A stretch of DNA of 64,000 nucleotides, taken from Flexivirga meconopsidis. GTDB lineage: Bacteria > Actinomycetota > Actinomycetes > Actinomycetales > Dermatophilaceae. Every line of letters begins with the position of its first letter. The first letter of the stretch is position 1. The position numbers were made by a program, and so were the translations under genes. A model generated the notes under the pieces. The model had not been told where the DNA came from. It saw nothing but the letters and a program-made list of their open reading frames with translations, and did no database searches. Shown here piece after piece: positions 7,947 to 15,932 of the stretch. The stretch is taken from positions 248,001-312,000 of the forward strand of contig NZ_JAOBQJ010000004.1 in the NCBI RefSeq assembly GCF_026162425.1, given 5' to 3'.

Positions 7947-9410
7947 ATGCAGACGATCACGCGACGGGGCGCGTTGATGGCAGCCACCGCAACCGTAACC
8001 AGCGGCCTTGCCGCAACCTTCGACAAGTCCGCGGCCGCGGCGTCGGCCACCAGCAGCAGCGGGCCACCGACCAGGCAGGACTGGATCGCGTTCGCGCGCA
8101 CCGTCACCGGGCCGGTGTACCTACCGGGCACCGCGTCATACACCAGCGGAAAGCGGCTGTTCGACCGGCGATTCGACGACTCGTCGCCGGCGGCGGTGAT
8201 GGTCGTGGAGCGACCGGCCGACATCGCCAAGGCGATGGCATTCACCACCCGATTCGGCATGCAGGTCTCGGCCCGCAGTGGTGGCCATTCGTATGTCGGG
8301 GCATCCGCAGCGGCCAGCACCCTGGTGCTGGACCTGCGTCCGCTGCGCGGCGTCCGCTACGACGCCTCGAGCGGCACGGTGCTGGTGGGTGCCGGTGCGG
8401 GGCTCTTTGACGTCAAGCGGCAACTGGCGGCGCACGGCCGCGCGCTGCCGACCGGCACCTGCCCGACGGTCGGTGTGAGTGGACTCACCCTGGGTGGCGG
8501 CCTCGGGGTGGAATCCCGGGCGCGCGGACTCACCAGTGACCGACTGGTCGCGGCGACACTGACCCTGCCCGACGGCCGGTCGGTGACCGCGGACCGCGCC
8601 CACTTCCCGGCCGCATTCTGGGCGCTGCGCGGCGGCGGTGGCGGAAACCTCGGGGTGGTGACCGCACTGCGCTTCGCGACGCACGCGGCGACCAGCAAGG
8701 GGATTTTCACGCTCACCTTCGGCGGTGGCGCGGCGGCCAAGGTGATCACCGGCTGGTCCCGCTGGGTGTCCTCCGCGCCGAGGTCGCAGTGGGCCGGCGT
8801 GCACATCGATGCCCTTGGCAACGGTCGCCTGCACGTCAGCATCCTCGGGGTCACCGAGGCCGGCGCCGAACGCGTCGCCGCAAGCGCGGTCCGTGCGGCA
8901 GTGCGAGTGGCGCCCGTCGCGCAGAACTACCGACAGTTGAGCTACCTCGACAGCGCCGTCTACCTGGGCGGTGGCACGACGTCGGCCCGGCAGGGATTCG
9001 TCGGAGGCTCGGACGTCTTCGCCGACCTGACGGCGGACGCCGCGGGCGCCATCGTGCGCGCCGTGACCGACCGGTCGCGCGCCGGCGGCACCGGCAGCGC
9101 ACTGCTCGACCCGCTCACCGGTGCCGTCGGTGATCCCGCCGCCGATGCGACCGCGTTCCCCTGGCGCGATCACCTCGCGTCGCTGCAGTGGTATGTCGGG
9201 GTCGGCGGCCCGGGCGGATACGCCTCGGCGGACAGCTGGCTCGGTGCCGCGCACCGCGCGGTCGGTCGCTGGTCCGCCGGCGGTTACGTGAACTACCTCG
9301 AGAACGGTCAACCGCCGTCGCGGTACTACGCGGCGAACCTGCCGAAGCTCGCCAGGGTTCGCGCCGCCTACGACCCGGACAGGAGGGTGCACGGCGGCCT
9401 CACCCTGTGA
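7947..9410 (+). CDS. Tat-exported FAD-binding oxidoreductase (berberine-bridge type)
   Basis: 487 residues. The N-terminus ITRRGALMAATATVTSGLAA is a twin-arginine signal, so it would be folded with FAD and exported by the TatAC system encoded further on. The FAD-binding domain shows SARSGGHSYVG with the histidine used for covalent flavin attachment, and TGTCPTVGVSGLTLGGG with the cysteine that gives bicovalent flavinylation in this family. The C-terminus has the BBE motif (YYAANLPKLARVRAAYDPDRRVHG). Members oxidise sugars, oligosaccharides or phenolics; the substrate is unknown. No clear Shine-Dalgarno is seen. Immediately followed by a transporter gene. Confidence 0.88.
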   Translation: MQTITRRGALMAATATVTSGLAATFDKSAAAASATSSSGPPTRQDWIAFARTVTGPVYLPGTASYTSGKRLFDRRFDDSSPAAVMVVERPADIAKAMAFTTRFGMQVSARSGGHSYVGASAAASTLVLDLRPLRGVRYDASSGTVLVGAGAGLFDVKRQLAAHGRALPTGTCPTVGVSGLTLGGGLGVESRARGLTSDRLVAATLTLPDGRSVTADRAHFPAAFWALRGGGGGNLGVVTALRFATHAATSKGIFTLTFGGGAAAKVITGWSRWVSSAPRSQWAGVHIDALGNGRLHVSILGVTEAGAERVAASAVRAAVRVAPVAQNYRQLSYLDSAVYLGGGTTSARQGFVGGSDVFADLTADAAGAIVRAVTDRSRAGGTGSALLDPLTGAVGDPAADATAFPWRDHLASLQWYVGVGGPGGYASADSWLGAAHRAVGRWSAGGYVNYLENGQPPSRYYAANLPKLARVRAAYDPDRRVHGGLTL

Positions 9411-9449
9411 TTGAAGTTGAGGTACTCGTCCGACGAATCCGGTGCCGGT

Positions 9450-10844
9450 ATGCGAAAGTGCAGCGTGACCTCGCTCAGCCCCGACTTCGCGCCAGTCTCC
9501 ACCCCGGAGCAGCAGCGACTGCAAAAGAGCTGGTACTGGTACGACTGGGCCGCCGCGTCATACGTCACGGTGACGGCCGCGGTGTTGCTGTCGCCCTACC
9601 TGACCTCGATTGCCAACAAGAAGGCGTGCCCGGGGCAGCCGAGCGGCGACACCTGCAACGCCAACCTCGACGTGCTCGGGCTGGGCATCGCGCCGGGTTC
9701 GTTGGTGCCGTACACCCTCACCCTGTCGACCGTGCTGTCGGCGATCGTCCTGATCTTCGTCGGCGCTATCGCCGACCGGTCGGCGCACCCGATCCGGCTG
9801 CTCGGCGTGTTCACCTACACCGGCGCGACTGCTGCATCCGCGATGGTCTTCATCGGCGGCACGAACTGGGGACTCGGCGTGATCCTCGCGATCGCCGCCA
9901 ACCTCTCGCTCGGCGCCGCCCTGATCGTCTACTCCGCGATCATGGTGCGGATCACTCCCCCGGACGACCGTGACCACGTGTCGTCGCGGGGCTGGGCGTA
10001 CGGCTACCTCGGTGGTGGTTCCCTTCTCGCCGCGACGCTGGTGCTACTGCTCTTCTACGACAAGATCGGCCTCGACAAGGAGGGCGCGGTCCGGGTCAGC
10101 TTCCTGGTCGCCGGGCTCTGGTGGGCATTCTTCGCGATCATCCCGCTGCGCGGGCTGGCCCACCTGAAAGGAGTCCGGGTCGAGGCGACGTCCTCGGTCA
10201 TACGGGGCAGTGTGCGCCAGTTGCGCGCCACGTTCGCGTCACTGGGCAGCTACCCGCAGACCAAACGGTTCCTGTTCGCCTACCTGTTCTACAACGACGG
10301 CATGCAGACCGTGATCGCCGTGGCCAGTCTGTACGGCAGTAAGCAACTCGGTTTCAGCGAGAGCCAGCTCGTGGTGACGATCCTGCTCGTGCAGTTCGTG
10401 GCGTTCTTCGGCGCGCTCGCGTTCGGCCGCCTCGCCTACCGGCACGGTGCGCAGCGGATGATCTACTCCAGCCTGTTCCTCTGGACCGCGGTCGTCTGCA
10501 TCGCGTGCTTCCTGCCCGAGAAGCAATTCGTGCTCTGGCTGCTGGTCGCGGTCGCCATCGGGCTGGTGCTCGGCGGCAGCCAGTCCCTGTCCCGTTCGCT
10601 CTACAGCGGACTCATCCCGGCCGGTCGCGAATCGGAGTTCTTCAGCCTCTACCAGGCGATGGAACGCGGCACCAGCTGGCTCGGCACGCTCGTCTTCGGT
10701 TTGGTCTATCAGTGGTTCCGCGACTACCGTCTGTCGATCGTGGCGTTGGTCATCTTCTTCGGTGTCGGTGCGATCGCATTGCGCGGCGTACGGGTGCGCG
10801 AAGGCATCGTCGCAGCCGGCAACACCCCGCCACGGGTGGTCTGA
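9450..10844 (+). CDS. UMF1/Atg22-type MFS transporter
   Basis: About 464 residues and some 11-12 hydrophobic segments. The signature WYWYDWAAASYVTVTAAVLLSP near the N-terminus is the YDWANSAY motif of UMF1-family (Atg22-like) effluxers, and LGGSQSLSRSLYSGLIPAGRESEFFSLYQ is the conserved block of the second half. The transported compound is unknown; amino-acid or small-metabolite efflux is reported for fungal relatives. The start is uncertain: a TTG at 9411 directly abuts the previous stop, the ATG at 9450 or a GTG at 9465 are better matches to the family. Likely cotranscribed with the flavoprotein gene. Confidence 0.85.
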   Translation: MRKCSVTSLSPDFAPVSTPEQQRLQKSWYWYDWAAASYVTVTAAVLLSPYLTSIANKKACPGQPSGDTCNANLDVLGLGIAPGSLVPYTLTLSTVLSAIVLIFVGAIADRSAHPIRLLGVFTYTGATAASAMVFIGGTNWGLGVILAIAANLSLGAALIVYSAIMVRITPPDDRDHVSSRGWAYGYLGGGSLLAATLVLLLFYDKIGLDKEGAVRVSFLVAGLWWAFFAIIPLRGLAHLKGVRVEATSSVIRGSVRQLRATFASLGSYPQTKRFLFAYLFYNDGMQTVIAVASLYGSKQLGFSESQLVVTILLVQFVAFFGALAFGRLAYRHGAQRMIYSSLFLWTAVVCIACFLPEKQFVLWLLVAVAIGLVLGGSQSLSRSLYSGLIPAGRESEFFSLYQAMERGTSWLGTLVFGLVYQWFRDYRLSIVALVIFFGVGAIALRGVRVREGIVAAGNTPPRVV

Positions 10845-10864
10845 GCCAGGCTCGCGACCCGCGC

Positions 10865-10895
10865 TCGTGCGTTGTCAGCAAACTGACAGGCACGA
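10865..10895 (+). terminator. Hairpin terminator after the UMF1 transporter
   Basis: Nested inverted repeat 20 bp past the stop: TCGTGC, gt, TGTCAG, loop CAAA, CTGACA, g, GCACGA. No T-tract follows, as is common for actinobacterial terminators. Confidence 0.6.
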
Positions 10896-10983
10896 ACGGC
10901 AACCATCCGAGGTGCTCGGACGTCATTCATGGTGACGGCGCATCGCCGGTGGTGCCGGCCGACGGAAGTCACTTCCGGGTGCG

Positions 10984-11009
10984 GGAACACGATGACCCGA
11001 TGGACCGTT
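10984..11009 (+). promoter_or_regulatory. Sigma-R/sigma-H-type promoter of rbpA
   Basis: GGAAC (10984-10988), 18 nt, GTT (11007-11009). In Streptomyces coelicolor rbpA is a known sigma-R target, so the match is expected. It predicts a leader of roughly 70 nt with a GAGGAAG ribosome site before the ATG at 11088. Confidence 0.7.
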
Positions 11010-11087
11010 GAAGCACACAGATCGCCGAGATGCAAGACCCAATTTCCGTAGCGCACTCGGCAGCCGACGAGGAAGAAGTGATGGGCC

Positions 11088-11447
11088 ATGGCAGAGCGTT
11101 CGTTGCGAGGAACCAACCTCAGCACGTTGTCGCTGGAGACTGAGGACGGGATCGCCTTCAGCGAGCGACAGATCGTGCGTTACGTGTGCCCCGAGGGCCA
11201 CGTGAGCGAGCTGCCGTTCTCCGTCGAGGCCGAGGTCCCCGGCCTCTGGGAGTGCCGGTGCGGCGCCGAGGCGAAGCTGCAGGACGGTCCCGAGCCGCAG
11301 CGCAAGCCGGTGAAGCCGCAGCGCACCCACTGGGACATGCTGCTCGAACGCCGCTCGATCCCTGAGCTCGAAGAGTTGCTCGAGGAGCGGCTGACCCTGC
11401 TGCGCGCGTCGCGCGGCGAGAAGCCGCGCCGCAAGCGCAGCGCCTGA
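11088..11447 (+). CDS. rbpA: RNA polymerase-binding protein RbpA
   Basis: 119 residues, the standard size. RbpA binds group 1/2 sigma factors and core RNA polymerase and stabilises the open complex. The zinc-binding set Cys34, His38, Cys56 and Cys58 (YVCPEGH and WECRCG) matches the positions known in S. coelicolor. The basic linker (QRKPVKPQRTHWDMLLERRS) and the sigma-interaction helix (IPELEELLEERLTLLR) follow. Preceded by a sigma-R-type promoter and followed by a strong terminator, so it is monocistronic. The gene order with fxsA, ppm and lnt is conserved in actinobacteria. Confidence 0.98.
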   Translation: MAERSLRGTNLSTLSLETEDGIAFSERQIVRYVCPEGHVSELPFSVEAEVPGLWECRCGAEAKLQDGPEPQRKPVKPQRTHWDMLLERRSIPELEELLEERLTLLRASRGEKPRRKRSA

Positions 11448-11467
11448 TCTCCCTCGTAGCCCAACCA

Positions 11468-11503
11468 AAGGCCGGTCGACCCTGCAGGGTCGACCGGCCT
11501 TTT
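11468..11503. terminator. Rho-independent terminator after rbpA
   Basis: Perfect palindrome GGCCGGTCGACCC / GGGTCGACCGGCC with a two-base centre, an A-rich left flank and TTTT on the right. It can serve rbpA on the plus strand. Confidence 0.9.
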
Positions 11504-11544
11504 GCTCTCCGTATGACGGGGGCCGCGCTGCGCTGGGCCGCCAC

Positions 11545-11608
11545 GCGAGGCCAGCAGCCGGTGAGATCAGCGACCGGCGAGGCCAGCAGCCGGTGAGGTC
11601 AGCGACCG
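11545..11608. repeat. 32-bp tandem duplication over the fxsA stop
   Basis: Two adjacent 32-bp units (11545-11576, 11577-11608) differ at a single base. The second unit contains the stop codon and last codons of fxsA. Confidence 0.9.
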
Positions 11609-12192
11609 CGCCGCCGGCGCTCGTCGCCGTCGTCGATGATCCGGCCCTCCAGCACCTGACGCGGCGAGTCGTCGTCCTCGACGATCTCGCCGTCGATGAT
11701 GTCCAGGTCGTCCTGGCGGGTTCGGGCCGACGGCGGGGCGTAACCGCCCATGCCAGCCGCGCCACCCATGCCGGGGATGCCTCCCGGCATACCAACTCCG
11801 GCGACCAGCCGACGACCGATCATCAGCTGCAGCAGCCGCCGGGACACCGATCGCATGCCGGGCAGGATCAGGATCAGCCCGATCAGTGAGGTGATGAAGC
11901 CGGGGATCAACAGCAGCACCCCGCCGACCACCAGCTGCGGCGTGTCGGCGACTTCCCGGGCCGGCGGCCGGCCGGTGGCCATCGCCTGGCGGACTTCCCG
12001 GACGGCTCCCGCGGAGGCTCGCTTGATCACCACCACCCCGGCGCAGAAGCAGGCGAACAAGGCCAGCAGCGTCCACCAGCCGATGACGTGCCAGACGAGC
12101 ACGATCACCACGATCTCGAGAATCGGCAGCAGCAGGGCGAGGACCATCAACAGGCGCGCCCAGAACGGGCGGCGGCGCACAGGAGTTGTCAT
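11599..12192 (-). CDS. fxsA: FxsA family membrane protein
   Basis: 197 residues. FxsA is a small cytoplasmic-membrane protein; in E. coli its overproduction relieves F-plasmid exclusion of phage T7, its normal role is unclear. Three or four hydrophobic helices lie in the first 115 residues (WARLLMVLALLLPILEIVVIVLVW and VVGGVLLLIPGFITSLIGLILILPG, the family hallmark). The C-terminus has a Gly/Met-rich stretch and an acidic then arginine-rich tail. It starts 7 bp downstream of the ppm stop, same strand. Its stop codon lies in a 32-bp tandem duplication. Confidence 0.9.
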   Translation of the reverse strand: MTTPVRRRPFWARLLMVLALLLPILEIVVIVLVWHVIGWWTLLALFACFCAGVVVIKRASAGAVREVRQAMATGRPPAREVADTPQLVVGGVLLLIPGFITSLIGLILILPGMRSVSRRLLQLMIGRRLVAGVGMPGGIPGMGGAAGMGGYAPPSARTRQDDLDIIDGEIVEDDDSPRQVLEGRIIDDGDERRRRGR

Positions 12193-12199
12193 TGTTCTG

Positions 12200-12982
12200 T
12201 CAAGAACGCCGGGCGCGCCCGGGACGTTCCGCGAGCGACCGCAGCTGACCGAGCCGGTAACGCACTCCCCACCGGGTGATGTTGCGCAGCGACTCACGGG
12301 CAATATCCGGGTTCATCTTGGACTGTCCGATCTCCCGTTCGACGAACGTGATGGGAAGTTCCACGATACGCATGTCGCGGCGTACCGCGCGCCAGGTGAG
12401 GTCGGCCTGGAAGCAGTAGCCGTAGGAGTCGACATTGTCCAGGCTCATCGCCCGGAGGGCATCGGCGCGGTAGACCCGGTAGCCGGCGGTGGCGTCGTTG
12501 ATCGGCATCCCGAGCAGGGTCTTGATGTAGAGGTTGCCACCGACACTGAGCGCCTTGCGGTGCAGCGGCCAGTTGACGATTTTCCCGCCGGGCACCCACC
12601 GCGACCCGATGACGACGTCGGCGTCCGCGGCCGCTGCGAGCATCACGGGCAGGCTCTCGGGCGGATGCGACCCGTCGGCGTCGATCTCCACCAGGGCGTC
12701 GTAACCGCGGTCCAGCCCCCAACGGAAACCGGCGAGATATGCCTTGCCGAGACCTTCCTTGCCGGCGCGGTGCAGCACGTTGACCCGGTCATCGGCGGCG
12801 GCGAGCTCGTCGGCCACCTGGCCGGTGCCGTCCGGCGAGTTGTCGTCCAGCACCAGGAGGTCGGCATCCGGCACGTTCGTGCGCAGGCGACGGATGATGA
12901 GCGGCAGGTTCTCGCGTTCGTTGTATGTCGGGACGAGCACCAGGACCTTGTCCAACGGCGGGCGGGAGGTGGCTTCAGACAA
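12200..12982 (-). CDS. ppm: Polyprenol monophosphomannose synthase (GT2)
   Basis: 260 residues of GT2 glycosyltransferase. It transfers mannose from GDP-mannose to polyprenyl phosphate for lipoglycan and protein mannosylation. LVLVPTYNERENL and LVLDDNSPDGTG form the nucleotide-binding start, EIDADGSHPPE the DxD metal site, GSRWVPGG and QADLTWRAVR follow the dolichol-phosphate-mannose-synthase pattern. There is no membrane domain. The likely TTG start at 12982 overlaps the lnt stop; in M. tuberculosis the two are fused in Ppm1, here they are two coupled genes. The exact start codon is uncertain. Confidence 0.92.
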   Translation of the reverse strand: MSEATSRPPLDKVLVLVPTYNERENLPLIIRRLRTNVPDADLLVLDDNSPDGTGQVADELAAADDRVNVLHRAGKEGLGKAYLAGFRWGLDRGYDALVEIDADGSHPPESLPVMLAAAADADVVIGSRWVPGGKIVNWPLHRKALSVGGNLYIKTLLGMPINDATAGYRVYRADALRAMSLDNVDSYGYCFQADLTWRAVRRDMRIVELPITFVEREIGQSKMNPDIARESLRNITRWGVRYRLGQLRSLAERPGRARRS

Positions 12983-14567
12983 CCTCGTGGACTTCCTGGC
13001 TCGAGACGGTGCGGCGGCGCGCTGATCGGTTGCCGGCGATGGCAACACCGCACAGTAACAACGCCGCGGCGCTCGCGAGCCATTCGGGCACCGCACCGAC
13101 GCGTGTCGCGAGGGTCTGCCCGGTGCGCAGCGGGAGTTCGCCGTTCATCGCGGCGGGTGTGAACTGGCCGGTCTTGTTGTGCACCTGTCCGTCCGGCGTG
13201 ATTAGCCCGCTCACCCCGACCGTCGAGACGTGCACGATCGACCGGCCGAGCTCGATGGCCCGGATCCGCGAGATCGCCAGCTGCTGCTCGGACTCCGCGG
13301 TCCGCCCGAACGTCGCGTTGTTGGTCTGCACCGCCAGGATCTGCGCGCCCTCCTTGACCGGGTTGCGGGTGAGCGAGTCGTAGGCGACCTCGAAGCAGAT
13401 GATCGGCGCGACCCCGACGACGCCGTCGGCCTTGGTCGGCACCCGGAACAGTCCGGTTTTCGTCCCGGCGGTGAAATTGCCGGCCAGGTCGACGGTCTTG
13501 GTGAATGTGCGGAAGAACGACCGGTAGGGCATGTACTCCGCGAAGGGCACCGGGTGTTGTTTGACGTAGCGGTCGACGATGCCCTTGCCGGGCAGGTAGA
13601 GCAACGAGGTGTTGCTGGTCTTCGGCGCCGGCTCCTGCAGCACCGCGCCCACGATCACCGGCAGCCCGATGCGGTTGACGGTCTGGACGATCTCGGTGCC
13701 GGCGTCGGCGTTGCGGGTCGGGTCGATGTCGGAGGAATTCTCCGGCCAGATCACCAGCGCCGGTTCCGGCATCGTGCCGGCCTTGATCTGGGCCGCGGCC
13801 TGGTCGGTGACCCGCACGTGGTTGTCGAGCACCGCGCGGCGTTGTGCATTGAAGTCAAGTCCCGCCGTGGGCACGTTGCCCTGGACCGCCAGCACCCGCA
13901 CCTTCCGGCCGCCGCCCGGGGTGGGGTATGCCGCCGCGATCCCGATGACCGCGAGCACGGCGACGACCGGCCACAGCCGGCGCACGGTGGCGGCTACCGG
14001 CACCCCGCGCCGGACCCGGTCGACGCTCAGCGCGAGCAGCCCACCAAGCAGCGCGACCACGAAAGTAAGGCCGGGCGCACCGAAGATGGACGCCAGGTGG
14101 GACAGCGGCGAGTTGGCCTGCGACCAGGCCAGTCGTGCCCACGGGAAGCCGCCGAACGGCATCGACCCGCGCACGGCCTCCTGGAGCACCCACAACAGCG
14201 CGATGGCGAACGGACGGATATGCGGCCCGTCGGGCGGCGACAACCACTTGGGCAAGCGCTGCCAGCGGCGGGCAGACTGCACGAGCGCGCACGCGGCGGC
14301 CATGAGGGCGATGTAGATCGACTCGGTGATCGCCAGCGCCAGCCACGGGAAGGAACCAACATAGGTGCCGGCCCAGTGCAGGGTCGGGCCGAAGCAGGCA
14401 AAGCCGCCGACCAGGCCAACCAGAAAACCGGTGCGCATCCGCGCGCCCTTGGTGGCCAGCGCGAACAACGCCACGCCCACGATGGCGAGCGGCCAGAGTG
14501 CGGGCCCGGGGAACGAGAGCCACAGGCAAAGGCCCGCGGCGACGGCGAGTGCCAGTCGTCGGATCAC
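12975..14567 (-). CDS. lnt: Apolipoprotein N-acyltransferase
   Basis: 530 residues. Lnt N-acylates the lipoprotein cysteine using phospholipid. The N-terminal half has about eight membrane helices, the C-terminal half a nitrilase-like domain: the glutamate in LVIWPENSSD, the conserved PFAEYMPYR segment and the active-site cysteine in PIICFEVAYDSL. A final helix (ASAAALLLCGVAIAGN) follows. Starts at GTG 14567 with TACTCT six nt upstream, so probably leaderless. Overlaps ppm by the stop codon. Confidence 0.95.
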   Translation of the reverse strand: MIRRLALAVAAGLCLWLSFPGPALWPLAIVGVALFALATKGARMRTGFLVGLVGGFACFGPTLHWAGTYVGSFPWLALAITESIYIALMAAACALVQSARRWQRLPKWLSPPDGPHIRPFAIALLWVLQEAVRGSMPFGGFPWARLAWSQANSPLSHLASIFGAPGLTFVVALLGGLLALSVDRVRRGVPVAATVRRLWPVVAVLAVIGIAAAYPTPGGGRKVRVLAVQGNVPTAGLDFNAQRRAVLDNHVRVTDQAAAQIKAGTMPEPALVIWPENSSDIDPTRNADAGTEIVQTVNRIGLPVIVGAVLQEPAPKTSNTSLLYLPGKGIVDRYVKQHPVPFAEYMPYRSFFRTFTKTVDLAGNFTAGTKTGLFRVPTKADGVVGVAPIICFEVAYDSLTRNPVKEGAQILAVQTNNATFGRTAESEQQLAISRIRAIELGRSIVHVSTVGVSGLITPDGQVHNKTGQFTPAAMNGELPLRTGQTLATRVGAVPEWLASAAALLLCGVAIAGNRSARRRTVSSQEVHEVV

Positions 14568-14908
14568 GGACCAAGAGTAAGTGACCGTGATGTGACGGGA
14601 GTGGCGACCGAGTGAGCCGCGGCATACAGATGGGCCCGCCTGGTCGTTGGGGCCAATACACGTGGGTCTCCCCTGCCGCGCACGTTTTCTACTAGACGAG
14701 GGGGCCCATCCGTATGCCTGCCGCCGCGACGCTTCCGGTCGCGACGTTGAAAACTGAACTTACCGAGATGTCGATAACTGTCAACAGCGGCCTGACCTGC
14801 GTAAATCCGCGTCGCCGCAGGTCAGCGGGGCGTGCCCGGACACGACGAATTCGGGATGTCACGGCGTGTCGCGGGCAACACGCCGGGGCGAGCCGGTAGG
14901 GCGGGTGC
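14568..14908. other. 341-bp divergent intergenic region lnt/ybaK with hairpin and possible small ORF
   Basis: Holds the lnt promoter at its left end. A possible 61-codon plus-strand ORF (14714-14899) begins with ATG 10 nt after GAGGGGG and stops 9 bp before ybaK; it has no recognisable similarity and may be a leader or chance. Within it a 10-bp inverted repeat CTGACCTGCG / CGCAGGTCAG (14792-14801, 14816-14825) could form a hairpin or operator. Confidence 0.4.
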
Positions 14909-15427
14909 ATGGCAGCCAAACGACCGCGGACCGGGACATCCGGCACGCCGGCGGTCGCCGCGCTGGTCGCGGCGGGCGTGCATTTCGAGCCAAGGCACTA
15001 CGAGCACGACCCCGCGGCCCGGTCCTTCGGCGCCGAGGCGGCGGCCGAGCTGGGGGTGGACCCGGCTCGCGTCCTCAAGACGCTCGTGGTGCAGACCGAC
15101 CTCCCAGCGGACAAGGGGTTGATCGTCGCTGTCGTGCCGGTGTCAGGACAGCTCGACCTCAAGGCGCTCGCCCGCGAAATCGGTTGTAAGACAGCTGTTC
15201 TCGCCGATCCTGAGGTGGCGGCAAGGGTCACCGGTTATCTCGTGGGAGGGATCAGCCCCATCGGGCAGAAGCGCAGCCTGCGCACCGTCGTTGACGTGAG
15301 CGCCCTACGGCAGGACACCGTCCTGGTCAGTGGCGGACGGCGCGGCCTGGACGTCGAACTCGCACCGACCGACCTGGTCGCCCTGACCAATGCGGTGATC
15401 GGCCCGATCGCGAAGGACTTCGCCTAG
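14909..15427 (+). CDS. ybaK: Cys-tRNA(Pro)/aminoacyl-tRNA deacylase YbaK/EbsC
   Basis: 172 residues of the YbaK fold, which hydrolyses mischarged Cys-tRNA(Pro). Typical segments: HYEHDPAARSFGAEAAAELGVDPARVLKTLVV, with the conserved catalytic lysine after RV(L/F), and GYLVGGISPIGQKRSLRTVVD, the G-x-S-P-x-G-x-K block. Short basic N-terminal extension (AAKRPRTG). The ATG at 14909 follows a GGTAGGGCGGG run. It overlaps the convergent Lrp gene by its stop codon. Confidence 0.95.
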   Translation: MAAKRPRTGTSGTPAVAALVAAGVHFEPRHYEHDPAARSFGAEAAAELGVDPARVLKTLVVQTDLPADKGLIVAVVPVSGQLDLKALAREIGCKTAVLADPEVAARVTGYLVGGISPIGQKRSLRTVVDVSALRQDTVLVSGGRRGLDVELAPTDLVALTNAVIGPIAKDFA

Positions 15428-15882
15428 GCGGTGGATTCACCCGCGGCGAGCGGCGACCGGTCCTCCCACGGCGTGCTGAGAACGACTGTCGTGCGAGTCG
15501 TCACGTTCGCTGCGGCCCGGACCCGGGCCAGCAACAGCTCGAGGTCGCCCGGCGTGCCCACCCGGACCTCGAGGACGTAGCTCTCCTCCCCCGCAACCGA
15601 GAAGCAGGAGTCGATCTCGGTGAGGTGACGCAACCGATCGGGTATGTCGTCCGGGGCCGCCGGGTCCACCGGCGTCACCGAGATGAGCGCCGTGAGCGGC
15701 ATCCCGGCTGCCTCGTGATCGACGATGGCCCGGTAGCCGCGCAGCACCCCGCGCTCTTCCAGGCGCCGGACTCGTTGGTGCACAGCGGAAGTCGACAAGC
15801 CGGTGGCCTTGCCCAGGTCGGTGTAGCTCAGTCGGCCGTCCTGCGCCAACAGCTGCACTATCCGGTGGTCGAGTTCCTCCAT
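15424..15882 (-). CDS. Lrp/AsnC family transcriptional regulator
   Basis: 152 residues. N-terminal winged helix (LDHRIVQLLAQDGRLSYTDLGKATGLSTSAVHQRVRRLEERGVLRGY) and C-terminal RAM ligand domain (ALISVTPVDPA... IDSCFSVAGEESYVLEVRV). These proteins form octamers and respond to amino acids; the effector and targets cannot be told. TACAGT lies seven nt before the ATG, so the mRNA is probably leaderless and the promoter overlaps that of the divergent exonuclease, which it may control. Confidence 0.93.
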   Translation of the reverse strand: MEELDHRIVQLLAQDGRLSYTDLGKATGLSTSAVHQRVRRLEERGVLRGYRAIVDHEAAGMPLTALISVTPVDPAAPDDIPDRLRHLTEIDSCFSVAGEESYVLEVRVGTPGDLELLLARVRAAANVTTRTTVVLSTPWEDRSPLAAGESTA

Positions 15883-15932
15883 ATCGGTGACTGTAGTGGT
15901 TGGGGTGCACGCGGATGGAGCACCATGGGCCC

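Noticed and set aside
12525-12550. PafBC-like TGTCGGTG inside ppm
   Set aside because: The word after eight nt is TACATC, lacking the last T, and it lies in a conserved coding segment.
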